A model generated the notes under the pieces. That model was not told the origin of the DNA and made no database searches. It worked only from the letters and a program-made list of their open reading frames with translations. The translations under genes and the position numbers were made by a program. A stretch of 11,255 nt of DNA from Verrucomicrobiota bacterium (GTDB taxonomy: Bacteria; Verrucomicrobiota; Verrucomicrobiia; Verrucomicrobiales; Akkermansiaceae), in NCBI GenBank assembly GCA_009885905.1, contig VFJU01000276.1, forward strand, positions 1 through 11,255, given 5' to 3'. The first letter of the stretch is position 1. The number at the start of each line of letters is the position of its first letter. This document shows, in pieces, positions 1 through 6,926 of this stretch.

Positions 1-98
1 ACGAAGCCCTTCTCTTGGCAATTGGAGACGCTCTTTCACAGGTAACCCAAAAAGACGCCACCAATTGGTTTACCCATTGCGGCTATAGTTTTATTTAA
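1..98 (+). CDS. IS630-family transposase, C-terminal end (partial)
   Basis: The window begins inside this gene. The frame from base 3 to the TAA at 96-98 reads 31 residues and ends in WFTHCGYSFI. The W-F-x-H-C-G-Y ending, preceded by an I-x-x-A-L helix, is typical of the C-terminus of IS630/Tc1-mariner-type DDE transposases. The catalytic DDE residues lie upstream, outside the window, so activity cannot be judged. The stop codon falls just before the probable IS end, which is usual for compact IS630 elements. The family call rests on this short tail alone; the coding status is fairly secure. Confidence 0.7.
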   Translation, partial: EALLLAIGDALSQVTQKDATNWFTHCGYSFI

Positions 99-107
99 AA
101 TGCTCTA
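1..107 (+). mobile_element. Right end of an IS630-like insertion sequence
   Basis: The transposase tail is followed by an AT-rich stretch (about 88-107) ending in GCTCTA. IS630 elements insert at TA and duplicate it, so the element boundary is placed at the TA of 106-107. This is an inference: the left end and its inverted repeat are outside the window, so the terminal repeat cannot be verified. If the boundary is right, only AGCA (108-111) separates the element from the GTG start of the next gene. Confidence 0.5.
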
Positions 108-111
108 AGCA

Positions 112-708
112 GTGATTGAGAGTTTCGGTGACAAGGAAACAGAAAAGCTTTGGCGTGGCCAAAGAACACGTTTCCCTAGCGATCTTCTCCATCGTGCGAT
201 AACCAAACTCAATATGCTGGATGCTGTTACATCTCTTGATTCGTTACGTGTTCCGCCGAGTAACCGCTTGGAAACTTTGAGGGGAAATCGCGCGGGTCAA
301 CATAGCATTCGTATCAACGATCAATGGCGTATCTGCTTCCGTTGGGAATCTGGAAACTCCAAAGACGTCGAAATCACAGACTACCATCAAATGAAAACCA
401 CCATGACTCCTGAACAAAAAGCCATGTTAGCCGCGACACCTGGACTTCTTTTGAAAGAGGAGTTTTTGGATGCGCATCAGCTCAGCCAAAGTGAGCTTTC
501 GCGGCGAACGGGAATTCCCCGTTCGACGATCAATGAGATCATCAAAGGCAAACGGGCGATCACTGCCGAGATCGCATTCATTTTAGGAACGTTCTTTGGC
601 ATGGATCCGCAGTTTTGGATCAATCTCCAAAGTCGCTATGAATTACGGTTGGTGCAGTATGAGCAAGCAGATGCGATTCGTGCGCGCGTGATACCGTTGG
701 TTGCCTGA
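112..708 (+). CDS. higBA: HigB-HigA toxin-antitoxin fused in one reading frame
   Basis: Residues 1-92 match HigB, a RelE-superfamily ribosome-dependent mRNA endonuclease. They include the core IRINDQWRICFRW (67-79) and the terminal D90-Y91-H92, where HigB normally ends and where catalytic residues lie in characterised HigB. Residues 94-198 match HigA, the antitoxin and autorepressor, with an XRE-type helix-turn-helix around 123-150 (QLSQSELSRRTGIPRSTINE) and the family signature GKRAIT...FFGMDPQFWINLQ. The order toxin then antitoxin is normal for higBA, but here no stop separates them: codon 93 is CAA (388-390), directly followed by ATG (391). CAA is one transition from TAA. No Shine-Dalgarno precedes ATG 391 or ATG 403, so separate HigA translation is uncertain. 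The GTG start fits the conserved HigB N-terminus, but it lies 4-5 bases from an IS end and has no ribosome binding site. It may be a working fusion, a decaying module, or a sequencing error at codon 93. Confidence 0.85.
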   Translation: MIESFGDKETEKLWRGQRTRFPSDLLHRAITKLNMLDAVTSLDSLRVPPSNRLETLRGNRAGQHSIRINDQWRICFRWESGNSKDVEITDYHQMKTTMTPEQKAMLAATPGLLLKEEFLDAHQLSQSELSRRTGIPRSTINEIIKGKRAITAEIAFILGTFFGMDPQFWINLQSRYELRLVQYEQADAIRARVIPLVA

Positions 709-1002
709 GCCGAATGATTTGATCAAGAGTTTGGTGGGGTGCCATCGCCGAGGGCGCTCCATGAAATGACGCGGGCTTCATCTTGATTGTGTCGATGAGT
801 GCTTGCTGCGGGTGACGAGATTGAGGAAACGACTGGCTTCTGGTGACTCGGAGTAAGTGAGGAGTTTGGGCGTTTCGTTGCGCTGCTTTTTGATGACCGT
901 GAGAGCCGTGTCTTCTTGCTCGATGGTGGCGCGGCCTCCAAAACGCCTCCGATCCCTTCTCCATGGTTTACAAGCAAACCCGCGCCACGCAGCATTCGCC
1001 AC
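709..1002. other. Intergenic stretch without a supported gene
   Basis: About 290 bases lie between the higBA stop and the lipoprotein start. No RNA gene, strong promoter or terminator was recognised. The plus-strand frame of the next gene is open back to 916, but residues encoded there do not look like a signal peptide or a conserved domain. On the minus strand, the frame ending at 778 encodes a coding-like stretch (for example RATIEQEDTALTVIKKQRN). A neighbouring frame at about 995-942 encodes a wing-like stretch (MLRGAGLLVNHGEGIGG). This could be the tail of a frameshifted old gene, but no family was recognised. Confidence 0.4.
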
Positions 1003-2541
1003 ATGCGCCTCCGCCACATTCTTCCGTTGCTGCTCATCCTAAACGCTTGCCAGCCAAAAAAGGCCGAGCCCGCCGCCAAGGCCGAGCCCGCGCCTCAGGG
1101 ACCGACCGCTACCGCGGAAACAGCCCCCAAGGCGGATATCAGACGTTCCGTGGTCCGAATCAACTCCACGCAGCAGACATGGAACCTTGGCCAACCTTGG
1201 GAAAAGAACCCTCCCTCGCGGCGCCGTGCCCTTGCGGCAATCGTCGGACCACAACGAGTTCTAACCACATCTGAGCTTGTTGCAGATTCGACTTATTTGG
1301 AATTCGAAAGTCCTGACGGCACGCTCTTCGCACAAGCCAAGGTACTTGCAGTCGACTACGAGGCAAACCTCGCTCTGCTCGGTCCAGCATCTGAGATCGA
1401 AGGAAAATTATTATTTGAAAACACTAATCCGTTAGATCTTACCACTCCACCCAAGATCGGCCAGACTCTCGGAGTGCTTCAGATCGAGGACAACGGACTT
1501 CCACTCCTCACTTCTGGAAACGTCCAGAGCATCGACGTCACTTCTAATTTTTTGCCAGGTCACGGATTCCTCACCTACCTCGTCAAGGCATCCATGCAGA
1601 GTGCTGCGAGTAGCTATTCTCTACCGGTTCTGCAGGGAGAAAAACTCGCGGGTATCCTGATCAGTTATAATTCAAAAGACCAAATCTGTGAGGTTGCATC
1701 CACAGATATCGTTTCCCGCTTCTTGCTCGAAAGCGCCGACGGGGACTACAAAGGATTTCCTAGCCTCGGTATTTCTATCGCTCGAACTGAAGACACTTCG
1801 TTTCGGCAATGGCTCAAGCTCACCGATGACCAAGGGGGCATCTATATTCATAACGTGCGCAAAGGTGGAGCCGCCGAGACCGCTGGAGTCAAAAAGGGCG
1901 ATGTCTTGTTAGCCGTCGATGGTCAACAGATCGACCGCCGCGGTTTCTATCAGCACCCGAACTACGGCAGCTTATTTTGGGGACACCTCATCCGCGGGGA
2001 AAAATCCACGGGAGATACGGTGACACTTTCTATCATTCGCGATGGAAATCCATTAGAAATAAAAGCGATCCTAACCCGCGAAGAAGAAAGTGCGCGACTG
2101 GTGCCAGGTTACAACTTTGGAAAGGCGCCCAACTACCTAGTCATTGGCGGACTTCTCTTCCAAGAACTCACGCGACCCTTGCTGGAAGCGTATGGCGAAA
2201 ACTGGCAAGTCCGGGCCCCTCTCGACTTCTTGGATGCGATGCAAAACCCAGAAAAGTACGAGGGCAAAGTGGACCGGATCGTTTTCCTCAGTGGATCAAT
2301 TCCTACACCAGCAACGGTGGGATACGAAAGCCTGCGTAATCTAATCGTCCGAAAGGTGAATGGCAAAGAAATCAAAAACATGAAAAGTTTGATCGAGGCA
2401 TTTCGTGGCAATATCGGCGAGCGTCACTCCATCGAGTTCACTGGGGAAGACATTGTCGTTTATCTAGACGATGCCACCTCGAGCGATGTAGATGCCCAGC
2501 TTTTAAAACGTGGAATTCCTCGCCTTTCTCGTTCCGAGTGA
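1003..2541 (+). CDS. Deg/HtrA-like PDZ lipoprotein, probable pseudoprotease
   Basis: The ATG at 1003 is chosen over 916 because it gives a lipoprotein signal peptide: MRLRH, a hydrophobic core, and the lipobox L13-N14-A15-C16. Q at +2 suggests the outer membrane. A linker with KAEPA repeats follows (20-45). Residues about 45-245 follow the trypsin-like fold of Deg proteases, residues 250-358 form a PDZ domain (GGAAETAGVKKGDVLLAVDG at 288-307), and 365-512 resemble the second PDZ-like domain of plant-type Deg proteases (YLVIGGLLFQELT, then GYESLRNLIVRKVNGKEI). All three catalytic positions appear replaced. His of TNAHVV is E91 (TTSELV), Asp of DLA is N122 (ANLALL), and Ser of GNSGGP falls at Y205 (SSYSLP). 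It probably acts in the periplasm as a binding or scaffold protein rather than a protease. No clear Shine-Dalgarno is seen. The 512-residue length fits the Deg9-like layout. Confidence 0.8.
   Translation: MRLRHILPLLLILNACQPKKAEPAAKAEPAPQGPTATAETAPKADIRRSVVRINSTQQTWNLGQPWEKNPPSRRRALAAIVGPQRVLTTSELVADSTYLEFESPDGTLFAQAKVLAVDYEANLALLGPASEIEGKLLFENTNPLDLTTPPKIGQTLGVLQIEDNGLPLLTSGNVQSIDVTSNFLPGHGFLTYLVKASMQSAASSYSLPVLQGEKLAGILISYNSKDQICEVASTDIVSRFLLESADGDYKGFPSLGISIARTEDTSFRQWLKLTDDQGGIYIHNVRKGGAAETAGVKKGDVLLAVDGQQIDRRGFYQHPNYGSLFWGHLIRGEKSTGDTVTLSIIRDGNPLEIKAILTREEESARLVPGYNFGKAPNYLVIGGLLFQELTRPLLEAYGENWQVRAPLDFLDAMQNPEKYEGKVDRIVFLSGSIPTPATVGYESLRNLIVRKVNGKEIKNMKSLIEAFRGNIGERHSIEFTGEDIVVYLDDATSSDVDAQLLKRGIPRLSRSE
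1060..1091 (+). repeat. 14-base direct repeat in the lipoprotein linker
   Basis: AAGGCCGAGCCCGC occurs at 1060-1073 and again at 1078-1091, an 18-base period. It encodes the repeated KAEPA of the Ala/Pro/Glu-rich linker just after the lipidated cysteine. Such short in-frame repeats can expand or contract without breaking the frame, changing tether length only. Confidence 0.8.
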
Positions 2542-2547
2542 AGCGGG

Positions 2548-3501
2548 TCATTCCTGTTTCGCGCGTCGCTGCACTTGATCACGGATACGTGCTAACAACT
2601 TAGCCAAGTGAGGCATCGCCAGGCCAGCCTGCTTTGCTCTTCGCAGAGGTTCATCCCAGATTGGCTGCACTTCGACTTCGCGTCCTTCCACGAAATCGAT
2701 CATACTGGAGGTACGGTAGGGACCCATCGGACGCGTGCGGTTGATGTGAAAATCAATGAGTTCATCACTGAGGTCGAAGCCAAGCGCACGAGCGGCCTCG
2801 ATCACTTCGCGCATCAAATTTCGCAGTTCATTTTCGCTTTCAAGGGACGCCAACAAAATGTCGGTGGTGACGCCGCCCTCCGCGACAGAGTAGCCATTGA
2901 ACGGGATATTCCATACCAACTTTTCCCATTGGGACTTTTGGAGATTGTCCACCGCTACCCCATGAATCCCTGCGGCTTTGAAGCGCTTTTCAAGTTCTAT
3001 CACACGGCCACGGTGGTCCGGTAGCCATTCGCCAAGGCTAACGAGTCCACCCGCCGTGTGTTTAACGAGACCCGGAGAAACGCGGTTAATGCAGACGAAA
3101 CAAAGCCCACCTAAAACATTTTCTGGCTTAACAATTTTTGCTAGAGCTTCGCAATTTCCCAATCCGTTTTGTAGAGTCAGTACTTGGGTGTTCGCATGAA
3201 GCAGTGGCGGCAAGACAAATTCTAACTGATCATTTGCGGTCGCTTTCCAAGCCACAATCACCAAGTCGACTGGTCCGATTTCGGCCGACGTTTGGTAGGC
3301 GTTTAACTTTGGAATTTCACAATCTCCATGGACGCTCTCGATCTTCAAACCCTTGCGAGAAACCGATTCGAAATCCGTGCGCATCAAGAAGCGTACATCT
3401 TCACCCGCAGCGGCCAGTCGACCACCGTAATACAATCCGACAGCCCCAGAGCCAACAATGGCCACACTTTGAAATGTCCAAGACACAGGCGCGAAAATCA
3501 A
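2548..3501 (-). CDS. panE: 2-dehydropantoate 2-reductase (ketopantoate reductase)
   Basis: Cytosolic NADPH-dependent enzyme reducing ketopantoate to pantoate in pantothenate/CoA synthesis. The 317 residues show the Rossmann nucleotide-binding motif GSGAVG (17-22), the LQNGLG loop (110-115), the catalytic lysine K194 in WEKLVWN (192-198), and the C-terminal substrate-binding signature SSMIDFVEGREVEV (265-278). Length is close to the family norm. The start is uncertain: TTG at 3501 overlaps the upstream stop as TTGA, typical of translational coupling, but adds 12 residues before the usual beginning. GTG codons at 3486 (residue 6) or 3465 (residue 13) are alternatives. ApbA/PanE families contain paralogues of unknown substrate, so the family is firm and the exact substrate likely. 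Its stop is 6 bases from the stop of the convergent Deg-like gene. Confidence 0.85.
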   Translation of the reverse strand: MIFAPVSWTFQSVAIVGSGAVGLYYGGRLAAAGEDVRFLMRTDFESVSRKGLKIESVHGDCEIPKLNAYQTSAEIGPVDLVIVAWKATANDQLEFVLPPLLHANTQVLTLQNGLGNCEALAKIVKPENVLGGLCFVCINRVSPGLVKHTAGGLVSLGEWLPDHRGRVIELEKRFKAAGIHGVAVDNLQKSQWEKLVWNIPFNGYSVAEGGVTTDILLASLESENELRNLMREVIEAARALGFDLSDELIDFHINRTRPMGPYRTSSMIDFVEGREVEVQPIWDEPLRRAKQAGLAMPHLAKLLARIRDQVQRRAKQE

Positions 3502-4490
3502 TCTTCCTTGTATCCCTCTGCACGGCGCCCATCGATGCAGCGAGTCAACCAGAGCACCAGCTTTTCAGCCTCCTCCGATTCATTGCGCATCGAGCTCAGC
3601 GCCGCCCAATCGAGGTGCGGACGCGACCGTGGAGCGGCGATTCGGTTGATGTCGAGTTTCGACATGATTGCTTCGGTTTCGCGTGGATGAGCGTTGAGGA
3701 TATTGGCCGGCCGCGGCAGATCCTCGAGCACCTCCTCGGTCAAACCAAATGATGTCACTCCCACCCCAAACGCCGCGCTCAGGCGTCGTAAACTGTCGGC
3801 CAATGCCTCGTCCTCGATGGGAGCTGCGTAAATCAACTCACCGCCTTGGGACCACATCGAAACCGCCAGCGTTTGGAAAAAATCTTCACGGTAGGTTTGC
3901 AGCGAGGGTTGAATTCTCAAGCGCGCCGCGTGCAACCGGAACGGGGCGATACCCAGCCGCTGCTTGAATGATAACATCGTCTCGTCGAGAGTCATTTCCT
4001 CATCCGCGGTCCCCCCAGTTTCCCAATCCACAAGAACCAGTTCAGGATACTTCCACAAATTACTAACAGGTGAGTCCTTGCCGAACGCCTGTCGGAAGGC
4101 AAACGGAAATCGTCCATTGATTTCAAAATAGCGCGTCACCACCGCACGAAACTTGCGAATCCGCAACATCGCTCCGTCAACCATGTCTTGGTCCGCCGGC
4201 GTCAGATCATCAAGCCGACCCTGCGTGAGTGCCAAGAGTTCCTGCGCCCCAGAAAGCGCCGGCAACGGAGCACTGCGGCGGTAATATCCTTGTCCCTTCT
4301 CTACTTTAGCGATCGGCGACGCCGGGTCACACGACATGATTGAGAAATGATAGCGGAGTGAAGCATCTGAATAATTTCCAGTGAGTTGCAAGCGCGTTAA
4401 GCGAATCAACTCAGTTCCCTTAATTGAATCAACGGGGTTCCCGGGAAGGAGTGCTGGGAGGATGTCAGATAACTGCTTGCGAAGACTCAT
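3498..4490 (-). CDS. Unrecognised protein, winged-helix-like N-terminus
   Basis: The ATG at 4490 (330 residues) is preferred. The frame stays open to a TTG at 4529, which would add 13 residues of no obvious character. Residues about 1-72 resemble a winged helix: TELIRLTRLQLTGNYSDASL as helix-turn-helix, then SPIAKVEKGQGYYRR as the wing. A helical middle part follows (80-135). Residues about 145-250 (KYPELVLVDW, then YREDFFQTLAVSMWSQGGEL, then LRRLSAAFGVGVTSFGL) have an alpha/beta pattern reminiscent of restriction-like nuclease folds such as COG2958-type proteins. The strand where an E-x-K would be expected reads ARLRI (189-193), so such an active site would be missing. No signal peptide or membrane segment is seen, so it is probably cytosolic. 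It is followed without a gap by the panE-like gene (TTGA overlap), suggesting cotranscription. The fold suggestion is from memory of patterns and tentative; the coding call is firm. Confidence 0.75.
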   Translation of the reverse strand: MSLRKQLSDILPALLPGNPVDSIKGTELIRLTRLQLTGNYSDASLRYHFSIMSCDPASPIAKVEKGQGYYRRSAPLPALSGAQELLALTQGRLDDLTPADQDMVDGAMLRIRKFRAVVTRYFEINGRFPFAFRQAFGKDSPVSNLWKYPELVLVDWETGGTADEEMTLDETMLSFKQRLGIAPFRLHAARLRIQPSLQTYREDFFQTLAVSMWSQGGELIYAAPIEDEALADSLRRLSAAFGVGVTSFGLTEEVLEDLPRPANILNAHPRETEAIMSKLDINRIAAPRSRPHLDWAALSSMRNESEEAEKLVLWLTRCIDGRRAEGYKED

Positions 4491-4599
4491 AAAGAGGTTT
4501 GTGACGTTTTTTACGCCCGCACCATCCAATTCATCCGACCTTCGTTCATCAATACCAAAACAATAATTTTTTGAAATTTACCCAGCGTCGTTCCTTTTT

Positions 4600-4639
4600 T
4601 TGAATGTATCTGCCACAAAGCTTGTTGAATCCGGCAGAT
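4600..4639. promoter_or_regulatory. Operator-like repeat between divergent genes
   Basis: In the region between the minus-strand gene starting at 4490 and the plus-strand gene starting at 4656, ATCTGCC (4608-4614) and GGCAGAT (4633-4639) form a perfect 7-base inverted repeat with an 18-base spacer. TTGAAT also occurs twice as a direct repeat (4600-4605 and 4625-4630), 25 bases apart. The spacing and AT-rich surroundings suit a protein binding site controlling the plus-strand gene or both directions. Function is inferred; no known regulator motif was recognised. Confidence 0.3.
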
Positions 4640-4655
4640 CCTCCACCTTATCAGC

Positions 4656-5381
4656 ATGAATTTTAAATCAATCGTAATTGTCATCGCATGGTTATCCGTC
4701 GCCAATGCGGAAAGTCTATCACCGAGTGCCCAGCAAATTCTCGAAGGTGCCCGCATTTCTGCTACGCTCACCAAGCTCGACGGCGGCCTTAACGGCAAAC
4801 TCCGCAACAACAGCGGGAGCACCCCTATCACGCTTTTTCTCAAAGGAACGGACATCCAGTTTCAATTCGCGGAAAACAACGGTCCGTGGCGCATCTTTCA
4901 CATGAGAATTGGTGAGCAAAATTTTAATCTATTTGAAATCATCGATGGCAAAACCATTGGGTTCCCGCCTGAAAAAATCGTGCAACCCATCGCAGGCACG
5001 GATTTGACATACGAAGACCTCGCTCTGCGTTTTTTTTACTGGCCGAACCCAGTTCTAGAAGCGACCGAGGAGGTGGGTGGGCAACTCTGTTATAAACTCC
5101 GCATCGATAAACCAAAGGGTTCGCTCGGACGTTATGAGGTTGTTTACGTCTGGGTTCACACGAAATTCGGCGCCTTCATGCGCATCCGTGGCCACGATAA
5201 AAGTGGCGGATTGGTCAAGGAATTCGAGGTCGAAGACATCATGAACATCGGCGAAAACGTCTGGACTCTCCGTAAAATGCAAGTTGCAACATGTGATCCC
5301 AACAACAGCGGACGTCGTTTATCGATTACCGAAGTCACCTTCGAAAACCCTAAAAAAGTTGCCCCACGCGGAGTGCGCTGA
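4656..5381 (+). CDS. Exported LolA-like protein (outer-membrane lipoprotein-sorting type)
   Basis: This 241-residue protein has a clear Sec signal peptide (residues 1-18, a hydrophobic core ending in ANA before ESLSPS). The rest is built of alternating beta strands of the LolA/LolB type: LNGKLRNN (46-53), ITLFLKGTDIQFQF (58-71), FNLFEIIDGKT, then ALRFFYWPN and CYKLRIDKP, ending with EVEDIMNIGENVWTLRKMQV. These patterns match the large uncharacterised COG2834-like group annotated as outer-membrane lipoprotein-sorting proteins, which share a half-barrel able to hold acyl chains. It is not the canonical LolA and there is no lipobox, so it should be a soluble periplasmic protein. The ATG at 4656 is supported by the signal peptide. 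The TatD-family gene follows after 29 bases, so cotranscription is likely. The specific role is unknown. Confidence 0.75.
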   Translation: MNFKSIVIVIAWLSVANAESLSPSAQQILEGARISATLTKLDGGLNGKLRNNSGSTPITLFLKGTDIQFQFAENNGPWRIFHMRIGEQNFNLFEIIDGKTIGFPPEKIVQPIAGTDLTYEDLALRFFYWPNPVLEATEEVGGQLCYKLRIDKPKGSLGRYEVVYVWVHTKFGAFMRIRGHDKSGGLVKEFEVEDIMNIGENVWTLRKMQVATCDPNNSGRRLSITEVTFENPKKVAPRGVR

Positions 5382-5410
5382 GGCCAATAACGGGGCGAAC
5401 CGGAAAAACC

Positions 5411-6196
5411 ATGCTTCGCTGGACTGACGCCCATAACCACCTCCAAGACCCACGTCTCGGAGAGACTGCGCCGATCATCGCCGCGATGAAACTTGCTGGG
5501 GTCTCTCACTGCATTGTCAATGCGACTCAGGAGGCAGATTGGTTAGCCGTGGAAAATCTAACGACTGATGAACGCGGGTGGGTATCGCCCGCTTTCGGTG
5601 TCCATCCATGGCATGCCCACACCGTAACTATCGGCTGGGTGAAAAGGCTAAAAAATCTGTTAGTTGAATTTCCTCGTTCATCAATAGGTGAGTGTGGGCT
5701 CGACACATGGATCACGCATCCATCGTTAGAAATCCAGCGTCCAGTATTCATCGAGCAACTTCAGCTTGCCCGCGAGCTCGAGCGGCCCGTCACGATCCAC
5801 TGCCTGAAAGCATGGGGGGCGTTGTTCGATTGTTTCGCAGAGGCTCCCCCACCCTCACGTTTTCTGATGCATTCATTTGGCGGTTCCATGGAGATCGCCC
5901 AGCGCTTGATTCCGCTGGGTGCATACTTTTCATTTTCCGGACACTTCCTCCACCCTCGAAAATCTGCGGTGCTAGAAGTTTTCCGCCAACTCCCACTTGA
6001 GAGAATTCTGCTAGAAACAGATGCACCAGATATGCTTCCGCCACTCGAACTCCTCAGTCATACTCTGCCACAAAATCACCACCACCCGGCTAATTTACCG
6101 AACATAGGCCATGCTCTTGCAGATGCCCTCGCAAAAGATCCCGCTGAGCTTGCTGCCATCACCTACAAAAATTTCAGGGGATGTTTCGGCTTCTAA
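5411..6196 (+). CDS. TatD-family metal-dependent hydrolase
   Basis: Cytosolic TIM-barrel amidohydrolase-superfamily protein; characterised TatD members are metal-dependent DNases. The 261 residues carry the expected metal ligands: D6-A-H8-N-H10 near the N-terminus, GVHPW (63-67), GECGLD with E94, H130 in VTIHC, H154 in MHSFGG, and D204 in LETDAP. The GECGLD and TDAP blocks are family hallmarks. The active site seems complete. The protein is of normal family length, with an extra H-rich patch (NHHHP at 222-226) in a late loop. The ATG at 5411 has only a weak purine-rich stretch upstream. It sits between the LolA-like gene (29 bases) and pdxH (38 bases), probably in one transcript. TatD proteins have several paralogues, so no finer symbol is given. 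Confidence 0.88.
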   Translation: MLRWTDAHNHLQDPRLGETAPIIAAMKLAGVSHCIVNATQEADWLAVENLTTDERGWVSPAFGVHPWHAHTVTIGWVKRLKNLLVEFPRSSIGECGLDTWITHPSLEIQRPVFIEQLQLARELERPVTIHCLKAWGALFDCFAEAPPPSRFLMHSFGGSMEIAQRLIPLGAYFSFSGHFLHPRKSAVLEVFRQLPLERILLETDAPDMLPPLELLSHTLPQNHHHPANLPNIGHALADALAKDPAELAAITYKNFRGCFGF

Positions 6197-6234
6197 TCCT
6201 TGCACGTATTGCATCGCGGGATTATTAATGATTC

Positions 6235-6870
6235 ATGAATCTTGCCGATTTTCGCAAAGAGTACTCAGACCGTGGCCTTAGGCGCGAGGAGATGCTCGCC
6301 GATCCCATCGCGCAGTTTTCTGATTGGTTCGCGCAAGCGACAGAACTCGGATTGCACGAGCCCAACGCCATGACTCTCGCCACCGTAGACGCATCGGGTA
6401 ACCCTTATCAGCGCACCGTGCTATTAAAGTCCTGCGACCACGCTGGCTTCGTCTTTTTCAGCAACTACGGAAGCCGCAAAGCCATGCAGATTTCGGTAAA
6501 TCCGCGCGTCAGTCTGTTATTTCCATGGATCACGCTTGAACGCCAAGTGATCATCCAAGGCACAGTCGAGAAAATCAGCACGGACGAATCACTCAAATAT
6601 TTTTCTTCTCGGCCACGTGAGTCTCAGATTGGCGCATGGGTATCTAATCAAAGCGAAATGATTCCCTCACGCGAATTTTTGACCCGGAAACTTGCCGAAC
6701 TCAGCGAGAGGTTCGCTGAGGGTGATATTCCTCTGCCACCTTTCTGGGGTGGCTACCGCGTGATTCCTGATTCGATTGAGTTTTGGCAAGGTGGGCCTGC
6801 TCGCCTGCACGACCGATTTCTCTACCTCAAGTCTGACGGTGCTTGGACGATCGATCGCCTGTCTCCATGA
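6235..6870 (+). CDS. pdxH: Pyridoxamine 5'-phosphate oxidase
   Basis: FMN-dependent cytosolic enzyme that oxidises pyridoxamine or pyridoxine 5'-phosphate to pyridoxal 5'-phosphate, the last step of PLP synthesis and salvage. The 211 residues match the family length and keep its motifs: an N-terminal LADFRKEY, the FMN-binding R60-TVLLK65, SNYGSRK (76-82), the SRPRESQIGAW block (125-135), and the C-terminal FWQGGPARLHDR (183-194) with R190 and H192 at substrate-binding positions, ending in DRLSP. The ATG at 6235 matches the usual short N-terminus; no Shine-Dalgarno is seen. It follows the TatD gene by 38 bases on the same strand and likely shares its transcript. Nothing is missing. Confidence 0.95.
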   Translation: MNLADFRKEYSDRGLRREEMLADPIAQFSDWFAQATELGLHEPNAMTLATVDASGNPYQRTVLLKSCDHAGFVFFSNYGSRKAMQISVNPRVSLLFPWITLERQVIIQGTVEKISTDESLKYFSSRPRESQIGAWVSNQSEMIPSREFLTRKLAELSERFAEGDIPLPPFWGGYRVIPDSIEFWQGGPARLHDRFLYLKSDGAWTIDRLSP

Positions 6871-6926
6871 CATCCCCAACGTTTAATCTAGGCTTAATTG
6901 CTTTAATTTTGAACAAATCCATATTC

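Noticed and set aside
620..964. Minus-strand open frame overlapping the end of higBA
   Set aside because: Its product is rich in His, Arg and Gln with no recognisable pattern, and it overlaps the well-supported HigA domain; taken as a chance frame.
916..1002. Upstream ATG at 916 as start of the Deg-like lipoprotein
   Set aside because: It would place 29 extra residues before a good lipoprotein signal peptide and lipobox, burying the signal; the ATG at 1003 explains the protein better.
2608..3024. Plus-strand open frame of 138 codons opposite panE
   Set aside because: It lies wholly antisense to a well-conserved enzyme gene and its product shows no family pattern; a shadow of the real gene.
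4625..4653. TTGAAT and TTATCA with a 17-base spacing before the LolA-like gene
   Set aside because: The -10-like box lies 2 bases before the ATG at 4656, so a transcript from it would start inside the coding region.
6194..6224. Inverted repeat TAATCC/GGATTA between the TatD and pdxH genes
   Set aside because: Only 6 bases per arm with a 19-base spacer, partly overlapping the TatD stop; expected by chance and no T-run follows, so it is not a terminator.
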